From Devosia litorisediminis (GTDB taxonomy: Bacteria > Pseudomonadota > Alphaproteobacteria > Rhizobiales > Devosiaceae), in assembly GCF_018334155.1 (NCBI RefSeq), contig NZ_JAGXTP010000003.1:248001-312000 (forward strand): a stretch of 64,000 bases of DNA, in the 5' to 3' direction. A program made the position numbers and the translations under genes. The notes under the pieces are model-generated. The model was not told where the DNA came from, searched no databases, and saw only the letters and a program-made list of their open reading frames with translations. This document shows positions 1 through 7,693 of this stretch, in pieces. The stretch's first letter is position 1, and each line of letters opens with the position of its first letter.

Positions 1-921
1 GGCGCTACGCAGATCCGCGCCCCCCAGATCGTTGCCCACAATGGTGCGCGCGCCGGTAGTGGTGTTGAAATACTCGGACTTCCCGCGCATCAAGAACATC
101 TGGTCGTAGCGGGCGGCCACGTAGAACTCGGCCAGCGGACCCAGCGCGAAGCCGACATCGGCGCCCAGTGCAATGGTGGGTGCTGGATTGAAATTATCGA
201 CCACCAGAAGATTGCGCATCCAGTGGTTGTCGCGCGTCTGCGCCATCACGGTCAGGCCACCGCGCAGCAAACCACCAATCCGCACATTGTCGTAATACTG
301 ATCGCCATCAAAACCGACAAACAATTCGGGCAGTTTCTGCTGATAGGTAATTGCAGGCTCGCCATCGGCAAAATTGCCGGTTTTGTTGCGGAAGCCGCCA
401 TCGCTATAGATGTAGGAACCGCCATAGGCCGACCATTTCACATCAGTGTATTTCAGGCCCGTGTGGAAACGGATGACGGCCTCGGGATCATTGACCAGCT
501 CATAGCCAATCATCGCCGCGCCCGTCAGATAGTGATCAAGATTGGTGTCAGGGTGCTGCGAGCGGTGCGTCCAGTTGTCAAAGCTATCGGTCGAGACCAG
601 CCAGTCATAGTCCTCCATATAGCTTGAGCCAAAGCCAGCAACGCTGCCTTCGGCACGAATGGAGAAGCCATTGCCCACATCAACTGCAATGCTGCCGCGC
701 AGCATCGGGACGCGGGTCTGCCAGATCAGCTGGCTCAGCGTGCGCTCGCCATTGAAGACATATTCATTGCCCTCAAGATACATTGCGCCAATGCCACCAG
801 TAACCCGGACGGTGTCGTCAGAGCTGGTATAGGCATAGCTTTGCGCCGCTGCCTGGCCGACTGATACAGCCAGCAAGCCCATGGCCAACACACCCGCTAA
901 AGTATTGATACGTCTGGACAT
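1..921 (-). CDS. Omptin family outer-membrane protease (3' end cut by window edge)
   Basis: Omptins (OmpT, Pla) are outer-membrane beta-barrel proteases that cleave proteins and peptides at the cell surface, usually next to basic residues. About 27 N-terminal residues form a signal peptide. Residues 101-107 read YMEDYDW, so D104 and D106 match the OmpT D83/D85 pair. TRDNHWM supplies D231 and H233, matching OmpT D210/H212. SQHPDT and GGSYIYS are further stretches shared with OmpT as I remember it. All four catalytic residues are therefore present and the gene looks functional. 307 codons are visible and only about 15-20 C-terminal residues seem to lie beyond the edge. It is divergent from xerC with a 58-bp gap. 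Family assignment is firm; the substrate is unknown. Confidence 0.9.
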   Translation of the reverse strand, partial: MSRRINTLAGVLAMGLLAVSVGQAAAQSYAYTSSDDTVRVTGGIGAMYLEGNEYVFNGERTLSQLIWQTRVPMLRGSIAVDVGNGFSIRAEGSVAGFGSSYMEDYDWLVSTDSFDNWTHRSQHPDTNLDHYLTGAAMIGYELVNDPEAVIRFHTGLKYTDVKWSAYGGSYIYSDGGFRNKTGNFADGEPAITYQQKLPELFVGFDGDQYYDNVRIGGLLRGGLTVMAQTRDNHWMRNLLVVDNFNPAPTIALGADVGFALGPLAEFYVAARYDQMFLMRGKSEYFNTTTGARTIVGNDLGGADLRSA

Positions 922-979
922 CGATCGGCCTCTTTGAGGATTCGCACAATGGCAGGCGCTGGTTAAACATCGGTTTACC

Positions 980-1930
980 ATGAAGGACCAGATTGCACCT
1001 ATGGTCGACTCTGCCTTTGCCACCGACGAGCTTGTCCGCGCCCGCATCAGCGATTGGCAGCGTGAGCTGGGATCAGTGCGTCGGCTCGCCGACAATACGC
1101 TCGAAGCCTATGGGCGGGACCTCGACCAGTTCCTGCAGTTTCTCGCCGGCCACACCGGCGGCCCGGTTTCTCTAAATACGCTCAAGGATTTACGCGGTGC
1201 CGATGTGCGCGCCTTCATGGCGCAGCGGCGCAATGAAAGTCTGGGGTCACGCTCGCTGGCCCGGGTCCTGTCAGCGCTCAAGAGCTTTTTCCGTTTCCTG
1301 GAACGCGAAGGGGTGATGAGCACCGAAGCGCTCAATGTCATCCGCACCCCCAAACTACCCAAATCCCTGCCCAAGGCGCTGACCGTGCTCGAGGCGCGCG
1401 ATACGATTTCCACCACCCAGGACATGGAAGAACGGCCCTGGGTCGCGGCCCGCGACATGGCCGTGCTCTCGCTGTGCTATGGCGCTGGCCTGCGTATTGC
1501 CGAAGCGCTGGCGCTGACCCGTGCGGACCTCGAAACCGAGGTTTTGCGGGTGACTGGCAAGGGTGGCAAGACCCGCATGGTGCCGCTGATCGCTGCTGTT
1601 CGCCGCAGTATTGACCTCTATCTCAAGCTCTGCCCCTTCGCCCCCCAGCCCGGCGAGCCGCTGTTTCGCGGGGTCAAGGGCGGGGTGTTGTCCCCGCGTC
1701 TGATCCAACTGCGCGTGGCGCAATTGCGCGGCGCGCTGGGCCTGCCGCCCTCGGCAACACCGCATGCGCTGCGCCATTCCTTTGCTACCCATCTGCTGGG
1801 CAAGGGCGGCGATCTGCGCGCCATCCAGGAATTGCTGGGCCATGCCAGCCTGTCCTCGACGCAGATCTACACCGCGGTGGACACCGACCGCCTGCTCGAC
1901 AGCTACCGCAAGGCGCACCCCAGAGGTTAA
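980..1930 (+). CDS. xerC: Site-specific tyrosine recombinase XerC
   Basis: With XerD this recombinase resolves chromosome dimers at the dif site near the terminus. The N-terminal SAM-like DNA-binding domain spans residues about 20-110. The catalytic domain has R172 (GLRIAEAL), K194 (TGKGGK), H262 and R265 (HALRHSF), H288 (LGHASL) and the nucleophile Y297 (TQIYT), so the full set of active-site residues is intact. The length of 316 residues is normal for Xer recombinases. A second ATG at 1001 is possible and would remove seven residues that carry no domain. XerC rather than XerD is chosen from overall resemblance, and this is the less certain part. No phage or integron genes flank it, so a housekeeping role is likely. 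Confidence 0.87.
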   Translation: MKDQIAPMVDSAFATDELVRARISDWQRELGSVRRLADNTLEAYGRDLDQFLQFLAGHTGGPVSLNTLKDLRGADVRAFMAQRRNESLGSRSLARVLSALKSFFRFLEREGVMSTEALNVIRTPKLPKSLPKALTVLEARDTISTTQDMEERPWVAARDMAVLSLCYGAGLRIAEALALTRADLETEVLRVTGKGGKTRMVPLIAAVRRSIDLYLKLCPFAPQPGEPLFRGVKGGVLSPRLIQLRVAQLRGALGLPPSATPHALRHSFATHLLGKGGDLRAIQELLGHASLSSTQIYTAVDTDRLLDSYRKAHPRG

Positions 1931-2175
1931 CACACTGTTAGCATCGAGCCTGTCCGGACGACCGAACGGTTCGCGTTGAGATGGACTTGCGTGCACCGCT
2001 TCTGGCCCGGTAAAACCATACCATGGACATCATCGTCGCAACCTCTTGCCTTACACTGCTCCTTTCTGGCTCCCCGCGGGACCGGAACGAGCGCTGACGT
2101 CCAGCCATTCGTTACCCCGGTCCGCCTTCTGGCGCTCCGGTGACTGGCAAGGTGGACCTTATCAGGACCTGCCAG

Positions 2176-3114
2176 ATGACCCGCCAGCCTCCCCTCACCG
2201 TCAGCGACCCGATCGGCTATGCCTTTGCCGTGGCCGGCGCCGTGCTGTTTTCAACCAAGGGCATTTTCATCAAGCTTGCCTATGGCCAGGGCGTGTCGAC
2301 CGAAATGCTGCTCAGCCTGCGCATGCTGGTCGCGCTGCCGGTCTATCTGCTCATTCTAGTCACCATTTTGCGCCGCGAGGATAGTCTGCGCCGTGCCCTG
2401 AGCGTACCCGTGGTGCTGGCCAGCATGGCCGTGGGCATTCTGGGCTATTATCTCTCGAGCTATCTCGATTTCCTGGGGCTGAACTTCGTCACCGCCCAAT
2501 ATGAGCGGCTGGTGCTGTTCACCTATCCGTTTTTCGTGCTGCTGTTTGGCGTGTGGTTCTTCGGTGATCGCATGCTCTGGCGCGTCGTGCCCGCCATGCT
2601 TGTGTCCTATGCCGGTCTGCTGGTGATCTTTGGCTGGAACCTGGCAATCAATCCGGACGGGCTGGTCACCGGCACGCTGCTGGTCCTGGCCGCCGCCATC
2701 ACTTTTGCGCTCTATCAGCACCTGGCCAAGCGTCAGATGCTGACCATTGGCGCGGGGCTGTTCACCTGTATCGGCATGTCCACCGCCGCACTGGTCGCCA
2801 TCGGGCAGAATCTGGTGCTGGCGGGCCCGGCCAGCTATCTCGGCCTGACCCCGCAAATCTGGGCCTATGGTCTGGCACTGGGTCTGCTGGGCACGGTGTT
2901 GCCCTCGTTTCTGATGAATATGGGCATGGCCCGGATCGGCGCCCGCGCCACCGCATCGACCGGCGCTTTCGGCCCGGTCGTGACCATCATCATTGCCGTG
3001 CTGGTGCTGGGCGAACCCTTCACCCTGTTCCATGCCATTGGCACCGCCCTTGTGCTGGCCGGCTCAGTGCTGTTTACCCGCGCCGAGCGGGCCGCCCGCA
3101 AGGCGACACCATGA
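2176..3114 (+). CDS. EamA/DMT family transporter
   Basis: This is an inner-membrane protein of the drug/metabolite transporter superfamily, with two EamA repeats of about five hydrophobic helices each (residues roughly 10-145 and 155-300), about 312 residues in all. Members export amino acids, nucleosides or other metabolites; nothing here fixes the substrate. An upstream ATG at 2140 exists, but the ATG at 2176 has AGGA eight bases before it and starts just before the first hydrophobic segment. It stands alone, with 245 bases of non-coding sequence before it and a separate secreted-protein gene after it. It is more divergent from the EamA pair at 25-27 kb than those two are from each other. 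Confidence 0.85.
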   Translation: MTRQPPLTVSDPIGYAFAVAGAVLFSTKGIFIKLAYGQGVSTEMLLSLRMLVALPVYLLILVTILRREDSLRRALSVPVVLASMAVGILGYYLSSYLDFLGLNFVTAQYERLVLFTYPFFVLLFGVWFFGDRMLWRVVPAMLVSYAGLLVIFGWNLAINPDGLVTGTLLVLAAAITFALYQHLAKRQMLTIGAGLFTCIGMSTAALVAIGQNLVLAGPASYLGLTPQIWAYGLALGLLGTVLPSFLMNMGMARIGARATASTGAFGPVVTIIIAVLVLGEPFTLFHAIGTALVLAGSVLFTRAERAARKATP

Positions 3115-3199
3115 TTCTGCCACGCAAGGCTTTTGAGCCCGGCAACTTCGCACTAGGATGGCGCCAGTTGACGCCCAGCCATCTCGAAAGGGACACCAG

Positions 3200-4558
3200 A
3201 TGATCCGATTGAAGACGCTTCTGAACAGCGCCGGGCTGGGCCTTGTCTCTGCCGCCACGCTGGCGGCAGCTCTGGCGCTGGGCCTGACCATGCCCGCCCA
3301 CGCCGACAAGATCACCCACACGCCCAAGACCAGCGCGCCCGCCATCAGCGCCGGCATGATCGATTATGGTGACGACACCAGCGAATGGGCCAATGACGGC
3401 GAGTGCGATGATCCGCGTTTTGCCGGCCCCGCCGCCGCCGACGAACTGCTTGAGGCCGACAAAGGGCACGACGCCACCGATTGCCGCACGGCCTATGAGG
3501 CGGGCGCGCTGACCCTGGTCGACACCACCGCCATCATCGAGGCCCCTGCCCCCGCCATTGATTTCGGCGATGACAGCAGCGACTGGGCCAGGGATGGCGA
3601 ATGCGACGACCCCCGCTTTGAGGGCCCGGCCAGTGCTGCCGAACTGCTCGATGCCGATATTGCCCGCGACGCCACCGACTGTCAGGCCGCTTTTGAAGCC
3701 GGTACAGTGACCCTGCGCGCGGACAGCGCCGCCGACAGCGCCAGTGACACCGCCACCCCATCAACGATCGAGGCGATCGATTTTGGCGACGATACCAGCC
3801 ACTGGGCCAATGATGGCGAGTGTGACGACCCCCGCTTTGCCGGTACAGGCGTGGCCAGCGAATTGCTGCAGGCCGATCTGGGCCACGATGCCACCGATTG
3901 CCGCACCGCCTATGACGCAGGCATGGCAACCTTTATCGGCGACAGCCCGGCTCTGGATGACCCCAGCCAGTCATTCATCGATTATGGCGACGATACCAGC
4001 GAATGGGCCAATGACGGCGAATGCGATGACCCCCGCTTTGCCGGATCGGGCGTCGCCGACGAACTGCTTGAAGCCGATCGCGGCCACGACGCCACCGATT
4101 GCCAGGCCGCCGTTGAAGCGGGCAATGCCAGCTTTCTGGGCGGCGACACCACCAGCCCCGTTGGCGCCTTTGACTATGGCGGCGACTGGAGCAAATGGGC
4201 CAATGATGGCGAATGCGATGATCTGCGCTTTGAAGGCCCCGGCACCGACAAGAAGCTGCTGACCGACGACCTGCAGGGCGATGCCAGCGACTGCAAGGCC
4301 CTTGAAGCCCAGGGACAGGTCTCGATCCGCACCGTCTACACCCCGCAATATGCCGCCGCTGCCCCCTATGACAGCCAGGCCATCGAGTTTGGCGATGACA
4401 GCTCCAGCTATGCCAATGATGGCCAGTGCGATGACCCGCGCTTTGAGGGACCGGGCGCGGCCAGCTATGTGCTTGAAGACGATCTCAAGCGCGATGCCAG
4501 CGATTGCCGCACCGGCTACGAGGCGGGCACCATCATGCTGCGCGCGGGGCAGAGCTAG
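3200..4558 (+). CDS. Secreted protein made of six tandem Asp/Cys-rich repeats
   Basis: I do not recognise a named family. The 452-residue product begins with a signal peptide (MIRLKTLL followed by a long Ala/Leu core ending PAHA) and then consists almost wholly of six repeats of 58-73 residues. Each repeat follows (I/F)(D/E)(Y/F)G(D/G)D.S..A.DG(E/Q)CDD.RF.G, then a variable acidic helix-like stretch, then DA(T/S)DC. Each has exactly two cysteines about 23 residues apart, suggesting one disulfide per unit, and dense Asp that could bind Ca2+ (inference). The start has AAAGGGA seven bases upstream; an earlier in-frame ATG at 3158 would bury the signal peptide. The repeats are too diverged at DNA level to be very recent copies. 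A hairpin terminator follows the stop. Confidence 0.85.
   Translation: MIRLKTLLNSAGLGLVSAATLAAALALGLTMPAHADKITHTPKTSAPAISAGMIDYGDDTSEWANDGECDDPRFAGPAAADELLEADKGHDATDCRTAYEAGALTLVDTTAIIEAPAPAIDFGDDSSDWARDGECDDPRFEGPASAAELLDADIARDATDCQAAFEAGTVTLRADSAADSASDTATPSTIEAIDFGDDTSHWANDGECDDPRFAGTGVASELLQADLGHDATDCRTAYDAGMATFIGDSPALDDPSQSFIDYGDDTSEWANDGECDDPRFAGSGVADELLEADRGHDATDCQAAVEAGNASFLGGDTTSPVGAFDYGGDWSKWANDGECDDLRFEGPGTDKKLLTDDLQGDASDCKALEAQGQVSIRTVYTPQYAAAAPYDSQAIEFGDDSSSYANDGQCDDPRFEGPGAASYVLEDDLKRDASDCRTGYEAGTIMLRAGQS
3359..4558 (+). repeat. Six coding tandem repeats (units start 3359, 3557, 3776, 3977, 4169, 4382)
   Basis: The units encode DGECDD-type modules inside the secreted protein. 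Units 1, 3 and 4 share most residues (DDTS.WANDGECDDPRFAG), unit 5 is the most diverged (GGDWSKWAND, CDDLRF), and unit 6 has DGQCDD. Unit spacing is variable because the linkers differ in length. Confidence 0.9.
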
Positions 4559-4583
4559 CCTTCAGGCCAGCCCGAAAATCAGC

Positions 4584-4608
4584 AATGGCGGGGCCGGTCC
4601 CCGCCATT
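4584..4608. terminator. Bidirectional hairpin between convergent genes
   Basis: A perfect 10-bp stem (AATGGCGGGG with CCCCGCCATT) closes a five-base CCGGT loop. It lies in the 60-bp gap between the stops of the repeat protein and the convergent secreted protein, so it can serve both. The U-run is weak on either side. Confidence 0.65.
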
Positions 4609-4618
4609 CTTGTGTCCG

Positions 4619-5164
4619 CTACCAGGCCTTGAAGCTGCCGATAATGGCCACTTCATCGCTGGCGCAATCAAAACTGCCCGCCTTGTCGGCGGCCTGCCGC
4701 GCCAGCTCATTAGCATTCTTGTTGGCGCGCGCATCGACATAGGCGATGGGGCAGCTATTGCCCTCGACCAGCTGGGTCACCATCAGCACCTGCCCGTTAT
4801 CCTCGCCGGTTTCGGGATCGGCGGTGTAATAGCGCACAATGGTGGCAATCGGCATCCAGCGGCCCAGATCATTGCTCAGCCGCCATTCCAGCTTGGCGCC
4901 CAGCGTATTGAACGGGGGCATGGTGTAGAACGGGGCGCGCTGATCAATGCCGAAACCGTAATTGAGCGAAAAGCGCAGATCGCCCTCGCGGATCATCAGC
5001 GGGTAGCCCTTATAGCCCGGACAGGCCCAGCTGACGCCGAAATCATCGGCATCCAGAACCAGGCAGTCATCGAGATTGATATCGGTATAGGCACTGTTGA
5101 AACCGGCCTGGGCCGGGCTTGCCAGCGCCAATACGGCCAGGGCGGCATAGACAATGGGTTTCAT
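4619..5164 (-). CDS. Conserved secreted protein of unknown function
   Basis: The 181-residue product opens with a clear signal peptide (MKPIVYAALAVLALASPAQA, then GFNS). The mature part has four cysteines: one in LDDCLVLDADD, one in SWACPGYKGYP, one in GNSCPIAY and one in SFDCASDE. There is no transmembrane segment after the signal, so it is probably periplasmic or exported. I do not recognise a domain. The start was chosen at the ATG that begins the signal peptide; an upstream in-frame start would add 30 residues without homologous character. It is divergent from ppa and convergent with the repeat protein, so it is probably its own transcription unit. Confidence 0.8.
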   Translation of the reverse strand: MKPIVYAALAVLALASPAQAGFNSAYTDINLDDCLVLDADDFGVSWACPGYKGYPLMIREGDLRFSLNYGFGIDQRAPFYTMPPFNTLGAKLEWRLSNDLGRWMPIATIVRYYTADPETGEDNGQVLMVTQLVEGNSCPIAYVDARANKNANELARQAADKAGSFDCASDEVAIIGSFKAW

Positions 5165-5301
5165 CTTGGCTCCGGGGCGCGTAGGAAACAGGGACAATAT
5201 GCGGCAGCAGCCTTGCACCAAACTGGCTTGCCTTTGCACCGCCATTATGGGCACAACGCAACCACTTTGTGGCCCCCTTGATCAACGAGACACCAAGCCA
5301 A

Positions 5302-5835
5302 ATGAACATCGACGCAATCCCCACCGGGAAGAACCCACCCGACGACCTCAATGTCATCATCGAAGTCCCCATGGGCGGCGAGCCGATCAAGTACGAGATC
5401 GACAAGGCCAGCGGCGCGCTGTTTGTTGACCGTTTCCTCTATACGCCCATGCGCTACCCCGGCAATTACGGCTTTGTGCCTCATACCCTGTGTGGCGACG
5501 GCGACCCGCTCGACGTCATCGTGATGAACTCGCGCCCGCTGGTGCCCGGCGCCGTGGTGCGCTGCCGCCCGATCGGCGTGCTGTTCATGGAAGATGATGG
5601 TGGCCAGGACGAAAAGATCCTCGCGGTCCCCGTGCAGAAGCTGACCCGCATGTATGACGCCATCAAGGATGTCACCGACATGCAGGAAATCCAGGTCGAG
5701 CGCGTCAAGCACTTCTTCACCCACTACAAGGATCTCGAGCCTGGCAAATGGGCCAAGATTTCCCATGTCGGTGGCTATGAAGACGCCAAGAAGGTGATCC
5801 TGGATTCCATCGACCTGCATAACAAATCGGCCTGA
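5302..5835 (+). CDS. ppa: Inorganic pyrophosphatase
   Basis: This cytosolic family I enzyme hydrolyses pyrophosphate to phosphate and pulls biosynthetic reactions forward. The sequence starts [15 protein letters not shown], the usual N-terminus in alphaproteobacteria, and contains [12 protein letters not shown], the metal-binding stretch DGDPLDVI and the conserved [13 protein letters not shown]. Length is 177 residues, normal for the family. A GTG at 5269 would add 11 residues not seen in the family, so the ATG was preferred. A strong terminator follows. A membrane pyrophosphatase (hppA) lies 2 kb downstream on the other strand, so the cell can either waste or conserve pyrophosphate energy. 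Confidence 0.95.
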   Translation: MNIDAIPTGKNPPDDLNVIIEVPMGGEPIKYEIDKASGALFVDRFLYTPMRYPGNYGFVPHTLCGDGDPLDVIVMNSRPLVPGAVVRCRPIGVLFMEDDGGQDEKILAVPVQKLTRMYDAIKDVTDMQEIQVERVKHFFTHYKDLEPGKWAKISHVGGYEDAKKVILDSIDLHNKSA

Positions 5836-5868
5836 CCCTCTGGTCAGCCTGATCTTTTCGAGACTTTG

Positions 5869-5890
5869 AAGGGGCGCTTGGCGCCCCTTT
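5869..5890 (+). terminator. Hairpin terminator after ppa
   Basis: The stem AAGGGGCGC/GCGCCCCTT is a perfect 9 bp with a three-base TTG loop, starting 33 bases after the ppa stop and abutting the end of the convergent ion-channel gene. A second small inverted repeat (CTGACC/GGTCAG) lies at the ppa stop codon. Confidence 0.7.
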
Positions 5891-5891
5891 G

Positions 5892-6686
5892 CTATTTCGG
5901 CCCGTCCGCCTGCCGCAGCGCAGCCACCTCTGCGCGCAGGGCCCGCACCTCGGCCAAAATGCTGGCTGTATCATCATGCAGCGCCTGCCGGTCAGTGCTG
6001 GCCGCCGCCTCGGTTTCTTCCTGCATGGCCGAGACGATGACACCGATGAACAGGTTCAGCACCGCATAGGTGGAGAGCAGAATGAAGGGCACGAAGAACA
6101 GCCAGGCCAGCGGGAAGGCCGTCATCACCGGGCGCACAATGCCCATCGACCAGCTCTCCAGCGTCATCACCTGAAACAGCGTATAGAGCGAGGCGCCCAG
6201 ACTGCCGAACCAGTCCGGAAAGGCCGCGCCGAACAGATTTGTCGCCATCACCGCGGCCACATAAAACAGCATGGCCATTAGCGCCACGATCGAACTCATC
6301 CCCGGCAGGGCCGCGACCAGCCCGCCAACCACACGGCGCAGCGCCGGCAGGGTCGAGACCAGCCGCAAGGCCCGCAGGATGCGCAGGGCGCGCAGCACCT
6401 GGAACGGGCCGCTGGCCGGCACCAGGGCAATGGCCACCACAAAGAAATCAAACAGGCTCCAGGGATCGCGGAAAAAGCCCGGCCCGAAGGCATAGATGCG
6501 CAAGGCGATCTCGACCACGAAGATGGCCAGGATGATCATGTCGAGCGCATGGAGCACCGGCCCGAAACGGGCGACCAGACCGGCATCGGTTTCGAGCCCC
6601 AACACCAGCGAATTGAGCAGGATCACGGCCACAATGGCCTGCTCCCAGCGGCGGGAGGTCAACAATTGCACAAGGCGCTGGCGCAT
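5892..6686 (-). CDS. Bacterial voltage-gated sodium channel (NaChBac/NavAb type)
   Basis: This is a six-helix inner-membrane ion-transport protein whose tetramer conducts Na+. S1 to S3 span about residues 15-92. S4 (about 98-118) carries R99, R102, R105 and R108 at three-residue intervals, the voltage-sensor pattern. The pore loop reads TLESWSM at 175-181, the selectivity filter of NavAb, followed by S6 to about residue 221. Residues 232-260 are a charged heptad-like helix, as in the C-terminal coiled coil of these channels. Total length is 264 residues. The ATG chosen follows a 19-codon in-frame extension that looks non-coding. Bacterial channels of this type have been linked to motility and pH behaviour; the role here is not shown. 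Confidence 0.9.
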   Translation of the reverse strand: MRQRLVQLLTSRRWEQAIVAVILLNSLVLGLETDAGLVARFGPVLHALDMIILAIFVVEIALRIYAFGPGFFRDPWSLFDFFVVAIALVPASGPFQVLRALRILRALRLVSTLPALRRVVGGLVAALPGMSSIVALMAMLFYVAAVMATNLFGAAFPDWFGSLGASLYTLFQVMTLESWSMGIVRPVMTAFPLAWLFFVPFILLSTYAVLNLFIGVIVSAMQEETEAAASTDRQALHDDTASILAEVRALRAEVAALRQADGPK

Positions 6687-6871
6687 GATCAAGGGCTCCA
6701 CAAGAACCCCATGAGGCAAAGGCCAGAGCGCAGGATTCGTCAAGGGTGTGTTGGGTCGCAGTGGGCGGTGATCAATCCTGGACTTTGTGTCTTTGGGGTC
6801 CTGAACTTATCCCCGGTCAGAGCAACGCACCGATAATTTGCGCCAGTCAACACGTGATCGGAGCAACCATA

Positions 6872-7201
6872 TTGAGGGCCAATAGACTGCTTGCAAGAGC
6901 CGAGTACGTGATAGCGTCGCGTCGACTAACAATCATCGGGCTTGGCCTCGAGCGGCTGCTGCGCAAATATAACCCAGCTCAACCCCGTGTGCCAGCGGGA
7001 CGTCCCACTGGCGGTCAGTGGACGCGGACTAGAGTTGCCGGACGCTGGAATGATGGCAATTATGCAAAGTGCGAGGCTCAATATGAGAGCGACATCTTCC
7101 AGTGCAGAATGACGGTGTGGTCCCCCGCCTGCAGCAATCAGGCAATGTTGCGGCGCACCGCCTGTATGAAGGATGATCCCCTTCCGCCGTTCAACTATTG
7201 A
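6872..7201 (+). CDS. Small GGQWT-motif, Cys-rich protein; possible effector of a two-gene cassette
   Basis: I recognise a recurring motif rather than a named family. An N-terminal basic, partly hydrophobic helix (about residues 1-30) leads into KYNPAQPRVPAGRPTGGQWT, a linker I recall from many uncharacterised Hyphomicrobiales proteins. A short domain follows with four Cys (KCEAQYE, FQCRMT, PACSNQ, TACMKDD), ending PPFNY. The reading frame is open from 6746 (GTG), but TTG at 6872 has GGAG eight bases upstream and was preferred; the start is uncertain. The coding region looks less GC-rich than its neighbours. The next gene begins 8 bases after the stop, so the two are co-translated. An effector/immunity relation is inference. 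Confidence 0.55.
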   Translation: MRANRLLARAEYVIASRRLTIIGLGLERLLRKYNPAQPRVPAGRPTGGQWTRTRVAGRWNDGNYAKCEAQYESDIFQCRMTVWSPACSNQAMLRRTACMKDDPLPPFNY

Positions 7202-7209
7202 GGTGCGTG

Positions 7210-7554
7210 ATGATCATCGGCACGCGAACCCTGACCGTACTGACGCCGAGCGGCGAACAACCCGTTGTCATTCGGGTGTTTCAACCCGTGCAGAATGGAC
7301 CGAGCTGGGACTGCCATTATGAGATCGACTGGCCTGAAGGACGCGTCAAGAGCCGCGCGATGGGCAATGATGCCCTGCATGCCATCGACATGGCTCAGCA
7401 AAAGATCGGCACTGATCTGCAGATGAGCCGCTATCACCATGAACGGACCATGTGGTGGATCAAACCCTGGGTCGGCTACGGCTTTCCCATGCCCAAAGGC
7501 GCCCGTGACCTGCTGATTGGCGACGATCAGAAATACTATGGCGTGGACAGTTAA
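7210..7554 (+). CDS. DUF6968-like protein; possible immunity partner
   Basis: The 114-residue soluble protein resembles what I remember as DUF6968: a beta-rich N-terminus (TRTLTVLTPSG, VIRVFQP), the core CHYEIDWPEG, a helix (DALHAIDMAQQKIGTDL) and the ending GYGFPMPKGARDLLIGDD. No signal peptide, membrane helix or catalytic motif is visible. The ATG at 7210 has AGG six bases upstream and sits 8 bases after the stop of the preceding Cys-rich gene. A small acidic soluble protein directly behind a GGQWT-motif gene is the layout expected of an immunity gene, but no experiment known to me proves this for the family. Confidence 0.7.
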   Translation: MIIGTRTLTVLTPSGEQPVVIRVFQPVQNGPSWDCHYEIDWPEGRVKSRAMGNDALHAIDMAQQKIGTDLQMSRYHHERTMWWIKPWVGYGFPMPKGARDLLIGDDQKYYGVDS

Positions 7555-7630
7555 GTGCAATCCGGTCCTTTCGCCTTAACAGCCAGGCGGGTCCAACGTT
7601 TGGCTTAAGATTGCTGCACCACCAGTGGAC

Positions 7631-7661
7631 AAAAAATAGCCCGGAGCGTTCACCCCGGGCC
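7631..7661 (-). terminator. Rho-independent terminator of hppA
   Basis: On the minus strand a hairpin with GCCCGG/CCGGGC arms is followed immediately by TATTTTTTG. This is a classic stem plus U-run about 33 bases beyond the hppA stop. Confidence 0.85.
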
Positions 7662-7693
7662 GTCTTCATTCCAGTCCAGACAACGTCTGGTGG

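Noticed and set aside
980..1930. The tyrosine recombinase as a phage or integron integrase
   Set aside because: Length, motifs and the lack of phage or cassette genes fit housekeeping XerC.
3359..4558. CRISPR array from the regular repeats
   Set aside because: The repeats are about 200 bases, coding, diverged and in one open frame with a signal peptide. No cas genes are present.
4619..5281. Plus-strand open frame opposite the secreted protein gene
   Set aside because: The minus strand has a clear signal peptide and natural composition; the plus-strand product is a shadow.
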